DNA of 64,000 bases, taken from Zanthoxylum bungeanum. Its lineage: Eukaryota; Streptophyta; Magnoliopsida; Sapindales; Rutaceae. The position numbers were made by a program, and so were the translations under genes. Positions 10,892-21,510 of the stretch are shown one piece after another. The notes beneath the pieces were generated by a model. It searched no databases and was not told the origin of the DNA. It worked only from the letters and a program-made list of their open reading frames with translations. Numbering within the stretch: the first letter of the stretch is position 1; each line of letters starts with the position of its first letter. The DNA lies in NCBI GenBank assembly GCA_019454045.1, contig SKCR01038121.1, positions 85,911 to 149,910 on the forward strand, read 5' to 3'.

Positions 10892-12343
10892 CTACGAAAA
10901 TAAAGATAATTACAACGGAAAAGCAAATCAAAGCAATAATTAAGGCAACGGAATTGTGTATGCAATACGCCACTCGCATAGTATAAATTCATTAGGATGT
11001 GTCTCAAGATTTTATTCCTTATTCAGCCATCGCTAAATGAATTGTTTCTCATCATTGATTGTCAAACACAATTCATTCTGTATTAAAATGCTTCGTTTGT
11101 GCTTTTCCCTACAAAATAACACACAAAATTAAAAAATTCACACTATGTATACACAAAAGAGTTTAGAAGATAATACCTAGTCAGCTGAAATTTTACAGGA
11201 AAAATTACCGATAGGAAAAATTTATGTCCAATTGATACTTGACGATTTTTTTAGTGAAAATTTCGACAGAGTCTCCTCTAAAAATTTAAAATCTCCCCAA
11301 ATTCATCCTAAAAATTATCACCAATCAAATCCCAACTTCGGTATTTTTTAGAAAAATCCGACAGAGTCTCCCCTGAATTTTTGATTATCCAACACAGCCT
11401 AAATCTATCAAATGCCACAAACACTCCAATTCAATTTCGCCCCCACAACTACTAATCAAACTACCAACAATCCAACACTTCGCAATTCAATCCACAGTCA
11501 TAATCAACCAAATCACAATTCAATTTTTCTCAGTTTACCCAATTACCAAATCAATTTTTTTTATCGAATCATTAATGTTAATCTCAAATTCTGATTTTGG
11601 CAGTGGTGGGTTCTCTCGGCTCTGTTGGATTTCGCTTGGGTTTCTGGTCGGCCGGCTTGGTGACAGAGAGACACAGCAGTGGCTTGGTGGATTCGGTGAC
11701 TGTGACAGTGAGGAAGGTGTCGGCAAAGATGAAAATGACTCGGTTTTGACTCGGCAAAAGAATGGCTCGGTCACGGCAAGGGTCTCGGTTGTAGGTGGTC
11801 TCGGCGATTGGGTTGCTGGGGCAGGTTTGCTTCTCGGTTTTGGTTTGTGGTTGAAGTGGCTGTGATGGATCTTGGTGGGTTCGGCGAAGCTTGGTTCTCG
11901 GTGATGAGATGGTTTCAGTTTCGACGGTGGTGGTTCTCACGGTGGTGGATCTCGGCTTGCGAAGGCTTGGTTTGGTTGGCTTTCGGCTAGGGTGAGTCTC
12001 GGTTGGTGGATCTTTCGGTGAGTGGTGGGGCTATGGTGGATCTCGGTTTTGAGGTGAGTGATGTCAGTTTCGGTCTCGGTGAGGTGGCTGAACGGCAGTG
12101 AGTGATGGCTGGTTCGGTTGATGCTGGTGGTGCGGTTGTGGTTGGCTGGATCGTGCGTGGTGGGTGGTGGGTTGCGGTGATGGTCTGATTTCGGTTGGAT
12201 TTGGCTTCTGGTTGAGAGAAAATGGTGAGATCTGTGAAGAGGATGAGTGATCTGTGCGTGGTGGCTGCTGGTTTTAGGCTTTAAACAAACCAGTGTCGCG
12301 ACGCTGAAATTGGCCGTGCGTCGCGACGCTGGGTAATTTTTAG

Positions 12344-12378
<35 letters not shown>

Positions 12379-12694
12379 GCAAAACCATGTCTTGCGACAG
12401 ATAAATCCATAGGGACGCCTCTTAAGAAGTGTCTTTTTACTTGGCCGTCTCCCGAATCAACTTTGTATCTTCGTGATTTTGTCAAATTTTTATTTTGTAA
12501 AAATCCCGCTTGCACTGGCTTGCTTTGTCCTGATAAATTCCATTTTAAATTTTTCCTGCAAAACTCACACACAATTAAAAAGTTCACACACAAAAATAAA
12601 TAAATAATTAAATAAATTACAACAAATTGCATGGGTTGCCTCCCTGCTAGCGCTAATTTTTCGTCTTCAGCCAGACGTGACTGAAATTCATCTG

Positions 12695-13946
12695 TTAAGG
12701 AGGTTTCAGTGTCGTTTTGGATGTCCGATTAAAGACAATCCCGTGAGCGTTGCTTTTGAAGGGTCTCTTCCAACGGTAAAGTGGTAAAAAGAATTTTGTC
12801 TTATTCAATGCTCGTGCCACTTTTTTTATCTTTGTTGCTCCAGTGATTCCTGCAAAGAAAGAAATAAAATTAGGAGGTCTCGTATGGTGCTTGACTTGGA
12901 ATGGAAATTCCATTTTGTCAAGCTTCTGAGTGGTTTCTTTGATTTGTACTCCCCAAAACAGCGATGTTTCTCCTGAATGCTCTGGATCTTTAATAAGGTC
13001 AGATATTTGCTCTTCTATTTGCTCTGCTTCTTGCTCCACCTTTTCTTCACAGATGTATTTGAAAATTTCTGCATTCAGCTCTTCATCTGTCATCTGTGAA
13101 ATACATGTTTCAAAATTTTCAACCTGAAAAGAAATGTTAGATTTTAGGTCTTCATCCTCTGATCTGGTTGAAATGATTGGCTCAGGTATTTCTTCATCAA
13201 ACATTTGTGCAATGGAATCTCCAAGATCTTCATTTTGAGGATACAGAATTCCATCCTCAATTTTTGATGCAGTTGGCACAAATATTTCAGCTTCATCCTC
13301 GTCAGAATCTGAATAATAGAAATCAAATCGAGACTTTGTCGGTTCGGGTTCCTGAACTGATACCTCTGGTTGTTGATACTGCTCAGCCTCCTCCTCTGTT
13401 AAGGTGTCATCGTGGATTTCTGGGTACTCGAAGGCTTCATCAGTGTCATCTGAAACTGGTTCTTGAGGTATGATGTTCTGGTTTTCTATTAATTGTCTGA
13501 TCTGATCTGTCATTCTCTGTATGGATTCTGCGTTACTATGAATTTGTGCATCAAATCGAGCTCCTTGTTCTTTGAACATGTGAATTAATTGATCTTCCTC
13601 GGATGGTTCTGGTTCTTGATAAGGATCGAAGGAAGATGGTGGATAAGATGGAAAATGTGATGGTTCTGTGAAATATGTTGGCTCATCATACCATGAAGGA
13701 TTCTGATAGTTCTGCCACCCTGAATTGTAGTTGTACTCGCAATAATCGCTTGGGTGGTTACCATTACATATGTCACATCTCCACATTGAGTTCTGTTGAA
13801 CAAAAGTAGTATTATTTGGTTCTGACATCCAGTGATAGTCATTGGGCTCAACAACAGGCCTCAGAAAACTGGACTGTGTTGCTCCCAGATTTGGGGTGTA
13901 TCTTCTTGTAAAGTTCGTGATTTCTCAATTTCCAGTAGTGTTCCAT
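12695..13946 (-). pseudogene. gag-like ORF of the non-autonomous LTR family, one frameshift
   Basis: The ORF starts at ATG 13946, about 110 bp past the primer binding site (MEHYWKLRNHELYKK...). One extra base near 13860 breaks the frame, and the remaining 377 codons run open from 13828 to the stop at 12695. Visible features are a zinc-knuckle-like CDICNGNHPSDYC (C-x2-C-x3-H-x4-C) close to the N-terminus, a Pro/Tyr/Ser-rich stretch, a possible coiled coil (EDQLIHMFKEQGARF to IRQLIENQ), a long acidic middle with YYSDSDEDEAE, and a basic C-terminus (LYRWKRPFKS). The broken copy at 61940-63137 shares all of these. The knuckle resembles those of Athila/Tat Gag proteins, so a Gag-like packaging role is likely but unproven. 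Confidence 0.75.
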
Positions 13947-14053
13947 TTTTAATCACTTGAAAACAAAAGAAATAAAAATTACAAAATAAAAGAAAGAAAA
14001 TTAGATATAAGTAAATTTGATAGTTTCAAAATTAACAACTCAAGAAATATAAG

Positions 14054-14071
14054 TCCCCGGCAACGGCGCCA
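14054..14071 (-). other. Primer binding site, tRNA-Asp type
   Basis: The minus strand reads TGGCGCCGTTGCCGGGGA, complementary to the 3' end of plant tRNA-Asp as used by Athila-like elements. It lies 6 nt inside the 5' LTR end. Confidence 0.88.
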
Positions 14072-14077
14072 AAAACT

Positions 14078-16151
14078 TGACCGGCGTAAACACACACGTA
14101 TAACGCAAGCGCACGTATCGTTTAAGTAGTATAAAAATATCGATCCCACGAGGACTTATTTCCTACTGTTGTTATTAATTGTTGAATCTATTTAATTACA
14201 AATATCTAATTAAATGGATAAGAGAGAGATTGTTTGTTTGTTTGGTTGAGTGTGGCTTTGCAAAATAAATAAATAAAAAGATAAAAGAAAATACTAAGGA
14301 AAATAACAAAAGACACAAAATTCTAGGGTTGTGATTTATTCCAATATCATTATAAAGATGAAGTGATTATTTTATAGTTAGGAAATACAATGATTTATTA
14401 ACCTGGAACACGAAATTATGCGAAAGCATCTGTCGATGGTCAGACACAAATACCCAGTATAACCCAATTGAACCATATTCCTATGTCAACCACATTATCT
14501 GGATTCATTAAGATTAAGTTCCAATTTATGGCTACCCTCGCCTGACAGGTATATTCCTATCCTGTAAGGAAATCTATTAAAGGGTTATCTATCCTCAAGG
14601 AAGATCGTGGGCTATTGAGTCTAAGGTTTTAAACTTAAAATCTCTATGTCTAGTTCATTTTAAGTTTACCTAATCAATTTTATTAGTGATCAGTTAAAAA
14701 AAGCATTAAGATTAAGACTCAATAAATAAATCATTATATACCCAAACTATAATCTAACCCTTATAAACCGGTGATATTGAAATTCATCACAACCTTAGAA
14801 AAACTAACACATAATTATAACTAGTAAAAACATAAAATTAAAAGACATAAAATAAAATGCTAAAAAGTAAATTACAATAAAATAAAATGCTAAGGTAAAA
14901 GGAATTACTTTTACTACTACTAATTTAGATATCTCCCATAAAATAATATATAAACTTGTGATATTATTTAACCAACCGACCAATCTGGCGGTATCCGTGA
15001 TTAGTCAGGTTTAACCAGATTAAAATTAAATTACCAACCGACCAATATAGCGGTATTCCTTATTAAGTCAATATTTAAAATAGTTAATATATTATTTTTA
15101 AGGGAGATTAATCTAAATAGCAATAGTAGAAGAATTACCTTTCACCCTAGCTGTGAAAAGTTACTTCAACATGGTGAATAGTAAAAACTGTAAAAAGTAA
15201 AAAGTAAAAATTAAATTACTATTATTACAACAAGTAATTAAAATTATTTACAAAACTAAAATTAAAAAAACTACTAAAATAAAAATAAAAATTCTAGAGA
15301 GAGAAATTAAGAGAGAGAGAAGTGTTAGGTATTTAAAATCTGAAATTCGCCATCTATTTATAGCAAAAGTTTTCACTGTTTGGTCACTGTTCGCGCGTCG
15401 CGACGCTGGATTTTTCACTATTTGGTCGACGTGGCACGCTGAGAAGGCGACACGTGGCATGGCGGCTGACTGTTCACGCGACACGTGTCAAGGCGGCTAA
15501 GACTCAATTATTGTGATGACGTCATTGATGACGTCATGCTGATGTGGCGATGACGTGGCGCTGGCGTGTGGTGGCATGTGTTGCAATTGTCGGCACAATA
15601 GGATTGCGACACGTGGCGACACGTGTCACGTGGTGATTGGCTGATGCTGAGGTGTCAAGTTGACTTGGTTGACCTTGTGACGTGGCTGATGACGTGGCGT
15701 GACACATGGCGAGTTGACTCGTTGACCGCTGACATGGCTGATGACAAGGCGACACGTGTCAAGTCAAAGTGTCGGCAGCATATGATGTGTTGACACGTGG
15801 CACGGCGCACGTTAGCAGATTCGTTGTGATGGTGACACGTGTCACGGCGCACGTTAGCAAAGTCAACTTTTCTCAGATTCTGATTTTGTGGACCCGGCGC
15901 ATGTTAGCAGATTCGGCGCACGCTGGGCGTCGCGACTCTGAAGGTCTGGGCGGCGCGACGCTGGAAATTACCAAAATGCCCTTTTTTCACCAATTTTCAC
16001 TGTTTTATTCCAAATCACCTCCAGAATGTCCTGAAACTTTATTTATCTACAAAATAACACAAAACACATCAAAACATTCACAAAACTCAAGAAACTATAC
16101 AAAATATTAGATTAAATGAGTGGGAAATAGTGATATAAATACCACTCATCA
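14078..16151 (-). repeat. 5' LTR of the LOG-carrying element
   Basis: The 2074-bp LTR is almost identical to 6636-8705 and is followed by the target duplication ACTAA (16152-16156). It repeats the TATAAATA box (15355-15362), the ACGT-core cluster (15425-15865) and the two hairpins (14975-14990 and 15038-15053). Differences from the other LTR include single-base indels such as CACGTGC versus CACGTGGC. Confidence 0.93.
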
Positions 16152-16156
16152 ACTAA

Positions 16157-16994
16157 AAATGATAATTTTCTCCGAAGTAGACTTCGGAAAATCCAAATTC
16201 TCTGAAGTTTACACCAAAGTTCTTTTTTTTTTAAATATTTTATTCTAAACTTCGGATATCCGAAGTTATGACTACGGATCTCCGAAGTTCGTTTGGCTAG
16301 TTTTTTTATATTATATTTCTTATATATATATTAATAAAATAAATTTTATTTAGTTATAATTTATTTTTGGACTAATTTTGCTTCTTTTTTTTTTTTTTTT
16401 TTTTTTTTGCTTTTGAGACATATATATATATATATATAATACATATCATCAAAATCAATGTAAGCCAATACATCATCAAACTGTAGTATGCAGTCTAGCA
16501 ATATGATGTCTAAAATATTGACCTCATCTGTGTGACTGATACACAGCACGATGATCAACTGAATGATATCATTAATAAGCTGAATGCCTAGTTTGATGTG
16601 TCTCTGTCACAAAGCGTGCAATCGGTCATCATAAAACAAGGCATGTTCACTCTCCGTAAGTCTCGGTCCCAGTACACTACCAGCTCTCTAAACAAGCCAT
16701 GCTTTATACCGTTAGTCATCATTGGGACCAAACTGCATACCCTCCACAACCAGACACCATAATACCTCACATATCAAGTTAGAGGTAATATTATAATCCA
16801 ACCTCCTCCCGAACAACCAAGTAGAAAATTGAAAAAGGTGCTTCTGAATCGTTTATGGATCGATGTTATTGATGAACATCAGACATAATCGAGCATACAT
16901 TATGACGTCTAAAGTATAAAGGTTGTCTCATCATATATCGCGCAGTAGATCAATCTGTCAATATCCAGTAATATTTTCTATATCTATTGCATAT
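16157..16994. other. Degenerate repeat interrupted by a solo LTR, no gene seen
   Basis: This part has CTCCGAAGT/ACTTCGGA inverted motifs (16165-16290), a T-run of about 23, and a TA microsatellite near 16418-16438. The same CGAAGTTC motifs resume on the far side of the solo LTR (19010-19080). Both pieces therefore probably belong to one older element split by the LTR. A 60-residue minus-strand frame at 16588-16770 has no recognised homology. Confidence 0.4.
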
Positions 16995-16999
16995 GTCCC

Positions 17000-18924
17000 T
17001 GACCGGTATTGTCACACGCGTATAACGCAAGCGCACGTATCGTTCAAGTAGTATAAAAAGTATCGATCCCACGAGAACTTAATACCTAGCAATTAATTTT
17101 ATGAGGTCAAATGATTACTAGTATCTAACAGATTTATTGATTGACTGTGTGGTGACTTAAAACTTAAAAACAAGTAAATGAAATTGCGAAAATAAGTTTA
17201 GGAAAATTCAAATTTATAAAACTATCTAGGGTTGTGAATTCTTCCAATATATTTTAAAAGATGAAGTGGTTATTTCACGTTTGTGCAATATATTGGTTTA
17301 TTACCTGGAACACGAAAATATGTAAAAGCCTCTTCCGATGGTCAGATACAAATACCCAGTGTAACATAATTAATCATATTCATATGTCAACCAAGTTACC
17401 TGAATTCATTAAAATTAAGTTCCAATTATGGTTACCCCCGCCCGACAGGTATATTCCTATCATGTAAGGAAATCTATTAAAGGGTTATATATCCTAAAGG
17501 AAGCTCGTGGGTTATTAAGTCTAGGGTCTTAAACATAAAATCTATTTTCCAAGTTCATTTTAAGTTTACCAGTTCAATCTTATTAATGGTCAGTTAACAA
17601 GAAGCATTAAGACTAAGGCTCAATAAATAAACTTTTATATTACCCAAACCGTAAAACAACCCCTTATTAACCAGTGATATTGGGATTCATCACAACCCCA
17701 GATAACGGGCTTAGCTACGACACAGATCTAAGGCTAATAAAAGCTTAAATAAAATAAAAGACATAAAGTAAATTCTGGAAATTAAATAAAGTAAATGTTG
17801 GAAATTAAAAATGTAAAAGTACAATAAAAGAAAATGTTGGGGGGGGGGGGGTTAGAGGATCCACTTTTAATATTTCAAAATTAGAAATCTCTTTTATTCT
17901 CAATGTTTACCGATTAATTAATCAGGCCATAAATGCGATAATTTCATTTGTCTCAATTAAATCAAACCGACCATATAGGCGGTAACAAGGTTATAATATA
18001 AACCGACCATATAGGCGGTAACTACGTCTGAAATGAAAAACCGACCATATAGGCGGTAAATAAGGTTGTCACTTAAACCGACCATATATGCGGTAACTAA
18101 TTAATCCAAATTTTAATTAAAATAAGGGAGATTAATCTAATTCATTATATTAAAAATCTCACATTTTCACCCCAGCAGAATGAGATTACCTGCTCATGCT
18201 GTAAAAGAAAACACACAAAATTTTATTAAATAAATAAAAAGAAAATACAAGAAAACTTAAATAATATACAAGACACTTTCCTTTAGATTTTCATGGAGAA
18301 ACTCCTCCAAAGAAAGCATGAAAATTTTACAAAGTTAAGCTTGGTATTTATAGGAAAATCTAAAGGCTTCCACCAATTTCTCCACCAATTGCTCCACTAA
18401 ACATGACACCAAACATGACACCAAACATGACATCAAACATGGCACCAAATATGCAAGCATGTTTGGTTGAAGTTTGACAATTTTTACTTTTTTTATTTTA
18501 TTAATTTTATTTTATATTTTGAAAATGACTATAGTAATTACACAAAATACACTAGATTATTCATCAATTTCGGCCTTCCAAACTTCAGAATTCGAAAATA
18601 TTTAAATCTTCAAAGTTGTAGATCTTTGTGTCTTCTTTAATCTGGCACTTGAATCAGCTCAATCGGATATCAGATGGCAAAGTTATGGCCAAAATACCAA
18701 ACTTGCACAAAACTGGAATTTAGGACTACATTTCGTGACGTGTATAGTAAATTTTCGTTTTCACCATTTTTTGCTCCGGATTTCATCGTTTTACCCCCGA
18801 GTTGATTTCATTAAGTCTCAATACTTTATTTATCTACAAAATACATAAAAATACATCAAACCGAGAAACTAAACAAAACATTAGGTAAAAAGACGGTAAA
18901 TATTAATATATTTTCCGCTCATCA
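17000..18924 (-). mobile_element. Solo LTR related to the LOG-carrying family
   Basis: The sequence begins TGACCGG and ends CCGCTCATCA like the complete element, and it is flanked by a perfect 5-bp duplication GTCCC (16995-16999 and 18925-18929). The U5 end (ACGCAAGCGCACGTATCG) is conserved. A TATAAATA box lies at 18345-18352 on the minus strand. Downstream of it the bulged hairpin motif occurs four times (17967-18093). The ACGT cluster of the other family member is absent. With no interior left, it is a product of LTR-LTR recombination. A G-run of 12 lies near 17839. Confidence 0.88.
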
Positions 18925-18929
18925 GTCCC

Positions 18930-20156
18930 AACAATAGGCCGTGTATACTAGACATTCTAGTATCGAGTGAACAACTCATTATCTGGGCAGTAATAACGAA
19001 CAACACCATCTATAACTTCGAAGACAAATTCGAAGTTCAGAGACAAGTTCAGAAATCTTAAGTAACTTCGGAGCCAAGTTCGGATTTCTTAATTCTTGAT
19101 GGATAATTCATATATTTTTATCGTATTATGTTCACTTTGTAATGAATTGATAAAAAACCACCCTTATAATTTATTTTTTATTTTAAAAAATAATTACAAT
19201 AAATTTTTTTTTTTTTTACTAGTAGTGGACCACTACTAGTAAAAAAATAATAATACTAATAGTTTATAGAATTTATGTTTAAGAGCATTGCTATTTTACC
19301 CGAATTCGGTATCCGAATAAACCAAATCAAAATGACGTCGTTTTGGATCAATATCATAAATAACAATATCTGACTATCAAGACGATTCGATGTCTAAAAT
19401 TCGGGCAAGGTAAGCTTTTACGTATGTCCAAACTTACAATTATCAGAACATAAGATTCATAGTACAAACTAAAAAGCTTCGAACTGAACCTCTTTTTAGT
19501 TTCTGCCACATTACATTATATAAACAGAGAGACACAGAGACCCACCTAAAACTATATGCAATATTTGGATTCAATTTTGTCATTCGAGTTGTAATTACCG
19601 AGTGATTTTCAAATAGCTATATTTGGTTCATCGGGTGAGTGGATAAAAAATGAATTTGTGCTTTAGCCAAAGAATGCAAAAAATAAAATCGTAATTACAG
19701 GTGCTTTTACTGTGAATGTTAAATTTTGAAAAGCTGTAGGGGGTAAAGTTTGAAGCTTTATTGCAAAGTTTGAAGCTTCACAATAAATTGATCAGTTCAA
19801 AATTTGAATTTTTAACAGTAGGTTGATTGCTGAAGGGTAAAGGTTCGGTTTTCGCATTTGCTTGGGCTTTTTGGTTACTGCAATTTCTTTTTTTCTCTCG
19901 TTTTATTGTAAAGAGTTGATGATTCACTTTTGCTTTTAGTGGATTTGCATGCAGTTTCAGAAAAAAAAAATGTGTAAGATTCTTTGGAGAACTAGAACGT
20001 TTTAACCAGAAATTTGTAACCTACCAACTTATTAAGCTTCAAAATGATTCCGGCATGTAGGTTAAAAAATGCAACTGTCTGTGCTGACGCTTTGTTTGAA
20101 CCCAGCTGCTGAAGAGAATAACTTCATTGGCTTTCTGTGATTTCTTCTTCACAAGG
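18930..20156. other. Intergenic, AT-rich
   Basis: The region includes the right remnant of the CGAAGTTC-bearing repeat (to about 19090), a short inverted ACTAGTAGTGG/CCACTACTAGT palindrome near 19220-19240, and a segment (19285-19430) with miniature-element flavour. A TATATAAA box followed by a GAGA-rich leader (19513-19550, plus strand) could be a promoter for the exon candidate at 20157. No coding frame of note was found. Confidence 0.4.
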
Positions 20157-20369
20157 TTTGAACTTGTTAGGCTTTCAATCACAGGCACCTTCCAAACTTA
20201 CAGAAGCCAGGCAGCCAGCCAATTGGACTCATTCAGCCGGCTGTTGGACAGATGAACGGCCGCCTATAGGGTGGTGCCGCTCAGATGCGGCAAATCTTCC
20301 TAACTGCACACAGGCTGAACATGGGCTGTACGAGTTACCTCCAGAACAGAGTACCGGAGGTGGGAAAGT
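20157..20369 (+). other. Candidate internal exon on the plus strand, function unknown
   Basis: A good acceptor (TTTCTTCTTCACAAG) and a perfect GTAAGT donor bracket 213 bp that are open in one frame and more GC-rich than their surroundings. The peptide (ARQPANWTHSAGCW...) matches nothing I know. It sits just beyond the 3' end of SIZ1, in convergent orientation, and could be part of a non-coding transcript or a decayed gene. Confidence 0.3.
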
Positions 20370-20499
20370 AAGTTCCGTAAGTCATGTGAAAGAGCGAGTT
20401 GGTTCTTTTCCTATTACGCTCTCACTCTCGCTTACCAAAGAAACGGCTTATCAAATTTCTGGGACATCGAGAGCACGAATATCGTGCATAAAGTAAAAA

Positions 20500-21510
20500 T
20501 CACTTAACAATCATTTTGTCAAGTTGCAAAGCAGTTCACCAACCGAACAAAGATGGGAAAACAACAGAACTCAAATTGAACCAACTGCGAATCTTCTGCA
20601 CTTGTCTTGGCCGATAGTCTACACTTCTTCCGCAATATCTGAACATCTAAGCAAAGCATGAGAAAACAGGATCGTATAAATGCACGTAATTGACAAATAC
20701 CTTTCCCAGGTTTCAGATATTCAAACATTTTTCTTTTCAAATCTTCCAAGGTCAGAACAGCCAGAAGGTGATTATAACAAAAATACTATGATTACTCATT
20801 GGTTTTGGTACTAAACCTGCCAAATAGAGACACCAAAAAGTTAAATGCTACCCAACATGCAAGGGTAAACTTCATAACTTGATAACCAAAAGATATGTTA
20901 AGAAAAGATCTATATAAATAAATATCCACAGAGGCTTGTAATAATATCATACACCAAGAAGTCGAATATTAACAAAAGATTATGCTCATGGCTTAATTAT
21001 TCACTGGGAAAATTTCTCTCTTACATAAATAATTCAATGAGAAAATTTACAAGCTATTTGATCTCATAATTAAAATGAGATTAAAAAAGGCAGATCCTTG
21101 CACTGCCTGCCTAAGGGGGCTCCCCAACTAAATCCAAAGGTTTGCCAATGAATCAGTTACAACTTTAAGATTAAATGGCCATCTCTTCTGTACAATTTAC
21201 CAGCACCGGGACTGCAGATCTCTTATAAAAGGGAGAATATCTAACAGAACTTACAGAAGTCAGGAGGGTATAATGAACGTATAGCTCTGGTTTGGGGAAA
21301 AACTCTGCAGGTGCTGGCACGATCTTTTAATAGGACACCCTTTTTCCTCAAACTGGGAACTGCTGTGTATTTCTCACGCCACATTGAACATTTCACGAGG
21401 TACAAACTATGTCTACTTTCTTCCACTTCAAGAGTCTGAGAAAGCTTTCTATCTCCAAAACAGTCAACCAGGACCTCCAGTAATTTCATAATTATATGGT
21501 CTAAAATTTC
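20500..21510 (-). other. 3' flank / probable 3' UTR of the SIZ1 gene
   Basis: The region follows the SIZ1 stop codon. It contains an 82-codon open frame directly after the stop (21241-21489) and a possible spliced frame. In the latter a piece ending KRKMFEYLKPGK (about 20702-20750) is followed by a short intron (GTATTTG...TTGCTTAG) and then DVQILRKKCRLSAKTSAEDS to a stop at 20519. Neither is recognised. They may be 3' UTR with introns or a small gene remnant. Confidence 0.4.

Larger units (their letters stand above)
10040..12630 (-). other. Foreign block captured inside the LTR element
   Basis: In the second family member the sequence ...GGGAGGCAACCCATTTAACCAGG... runs straight on into the 3' UTR at 63190-63240. 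In this element the same two ends (at about 12632 and 10038) are separated by 2.6 kb. The block holds the LOG pseudogene (10065-10722), a 100-bp exon-like piece with splice signals (10792-10891), a CCGAGA-rich region of unknown origin (11580-12290), two GTCGCGACGCTG motifs like those of the LTR U3 (12294-12340), and an A-run of about 27 in sense. Short direct repeats (10022-10066 and 11161-11208) flank the LOG part. Acquisition by template switching or recombination is inferred. Confidence 0.7.
6636..16151 (-). mobile_element. Complete non-autonomous LTR retrotransposon carrying a captured LOG gene copy
   Basis: Two nearly identical direct LTRs (6636-8705 and 14078-16151) flank a 5.4 kb interior. 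The insertion is bounded by the 5-bp duplication ACTAA (6631-6635 and 16152-16156). In sense orientation the LTR reads TGATGAGTGG...GCCGGTCA. A primer binding site matching the 3' end of plant tRNA-Asp (14054-14071) and a G-rich polypurine tract (8706-8719) place the element on the minus strand. The interior has a gag-like ORF (12695-13946), a foreign block of about 2.6 kb (10040-12630) and a 3' untranslated region, but nothing resembling protease, reverse transcriptase, RNase H or integrase. It must have been moved by another element's enzymes. The tRNA-Asp site and the conserved U5 end (GCAAGCGCACGTATCG in plus-strand reading) suggest Tat/Athila-type gypsy affinity. The LTRs differ by a small number of substitutions and short indels, so insertion is fairly recent. 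Confidence 0.92.

Noticed and set aside
11584..12300. Pro/Thr/Arg-rich minus-strand and Gly-rich plus-strand frames
   Set aside because: Both strands are open because the segment is a run of CCGAGA/TCTCGG motifs with few stop codons; there are no domain signatures.
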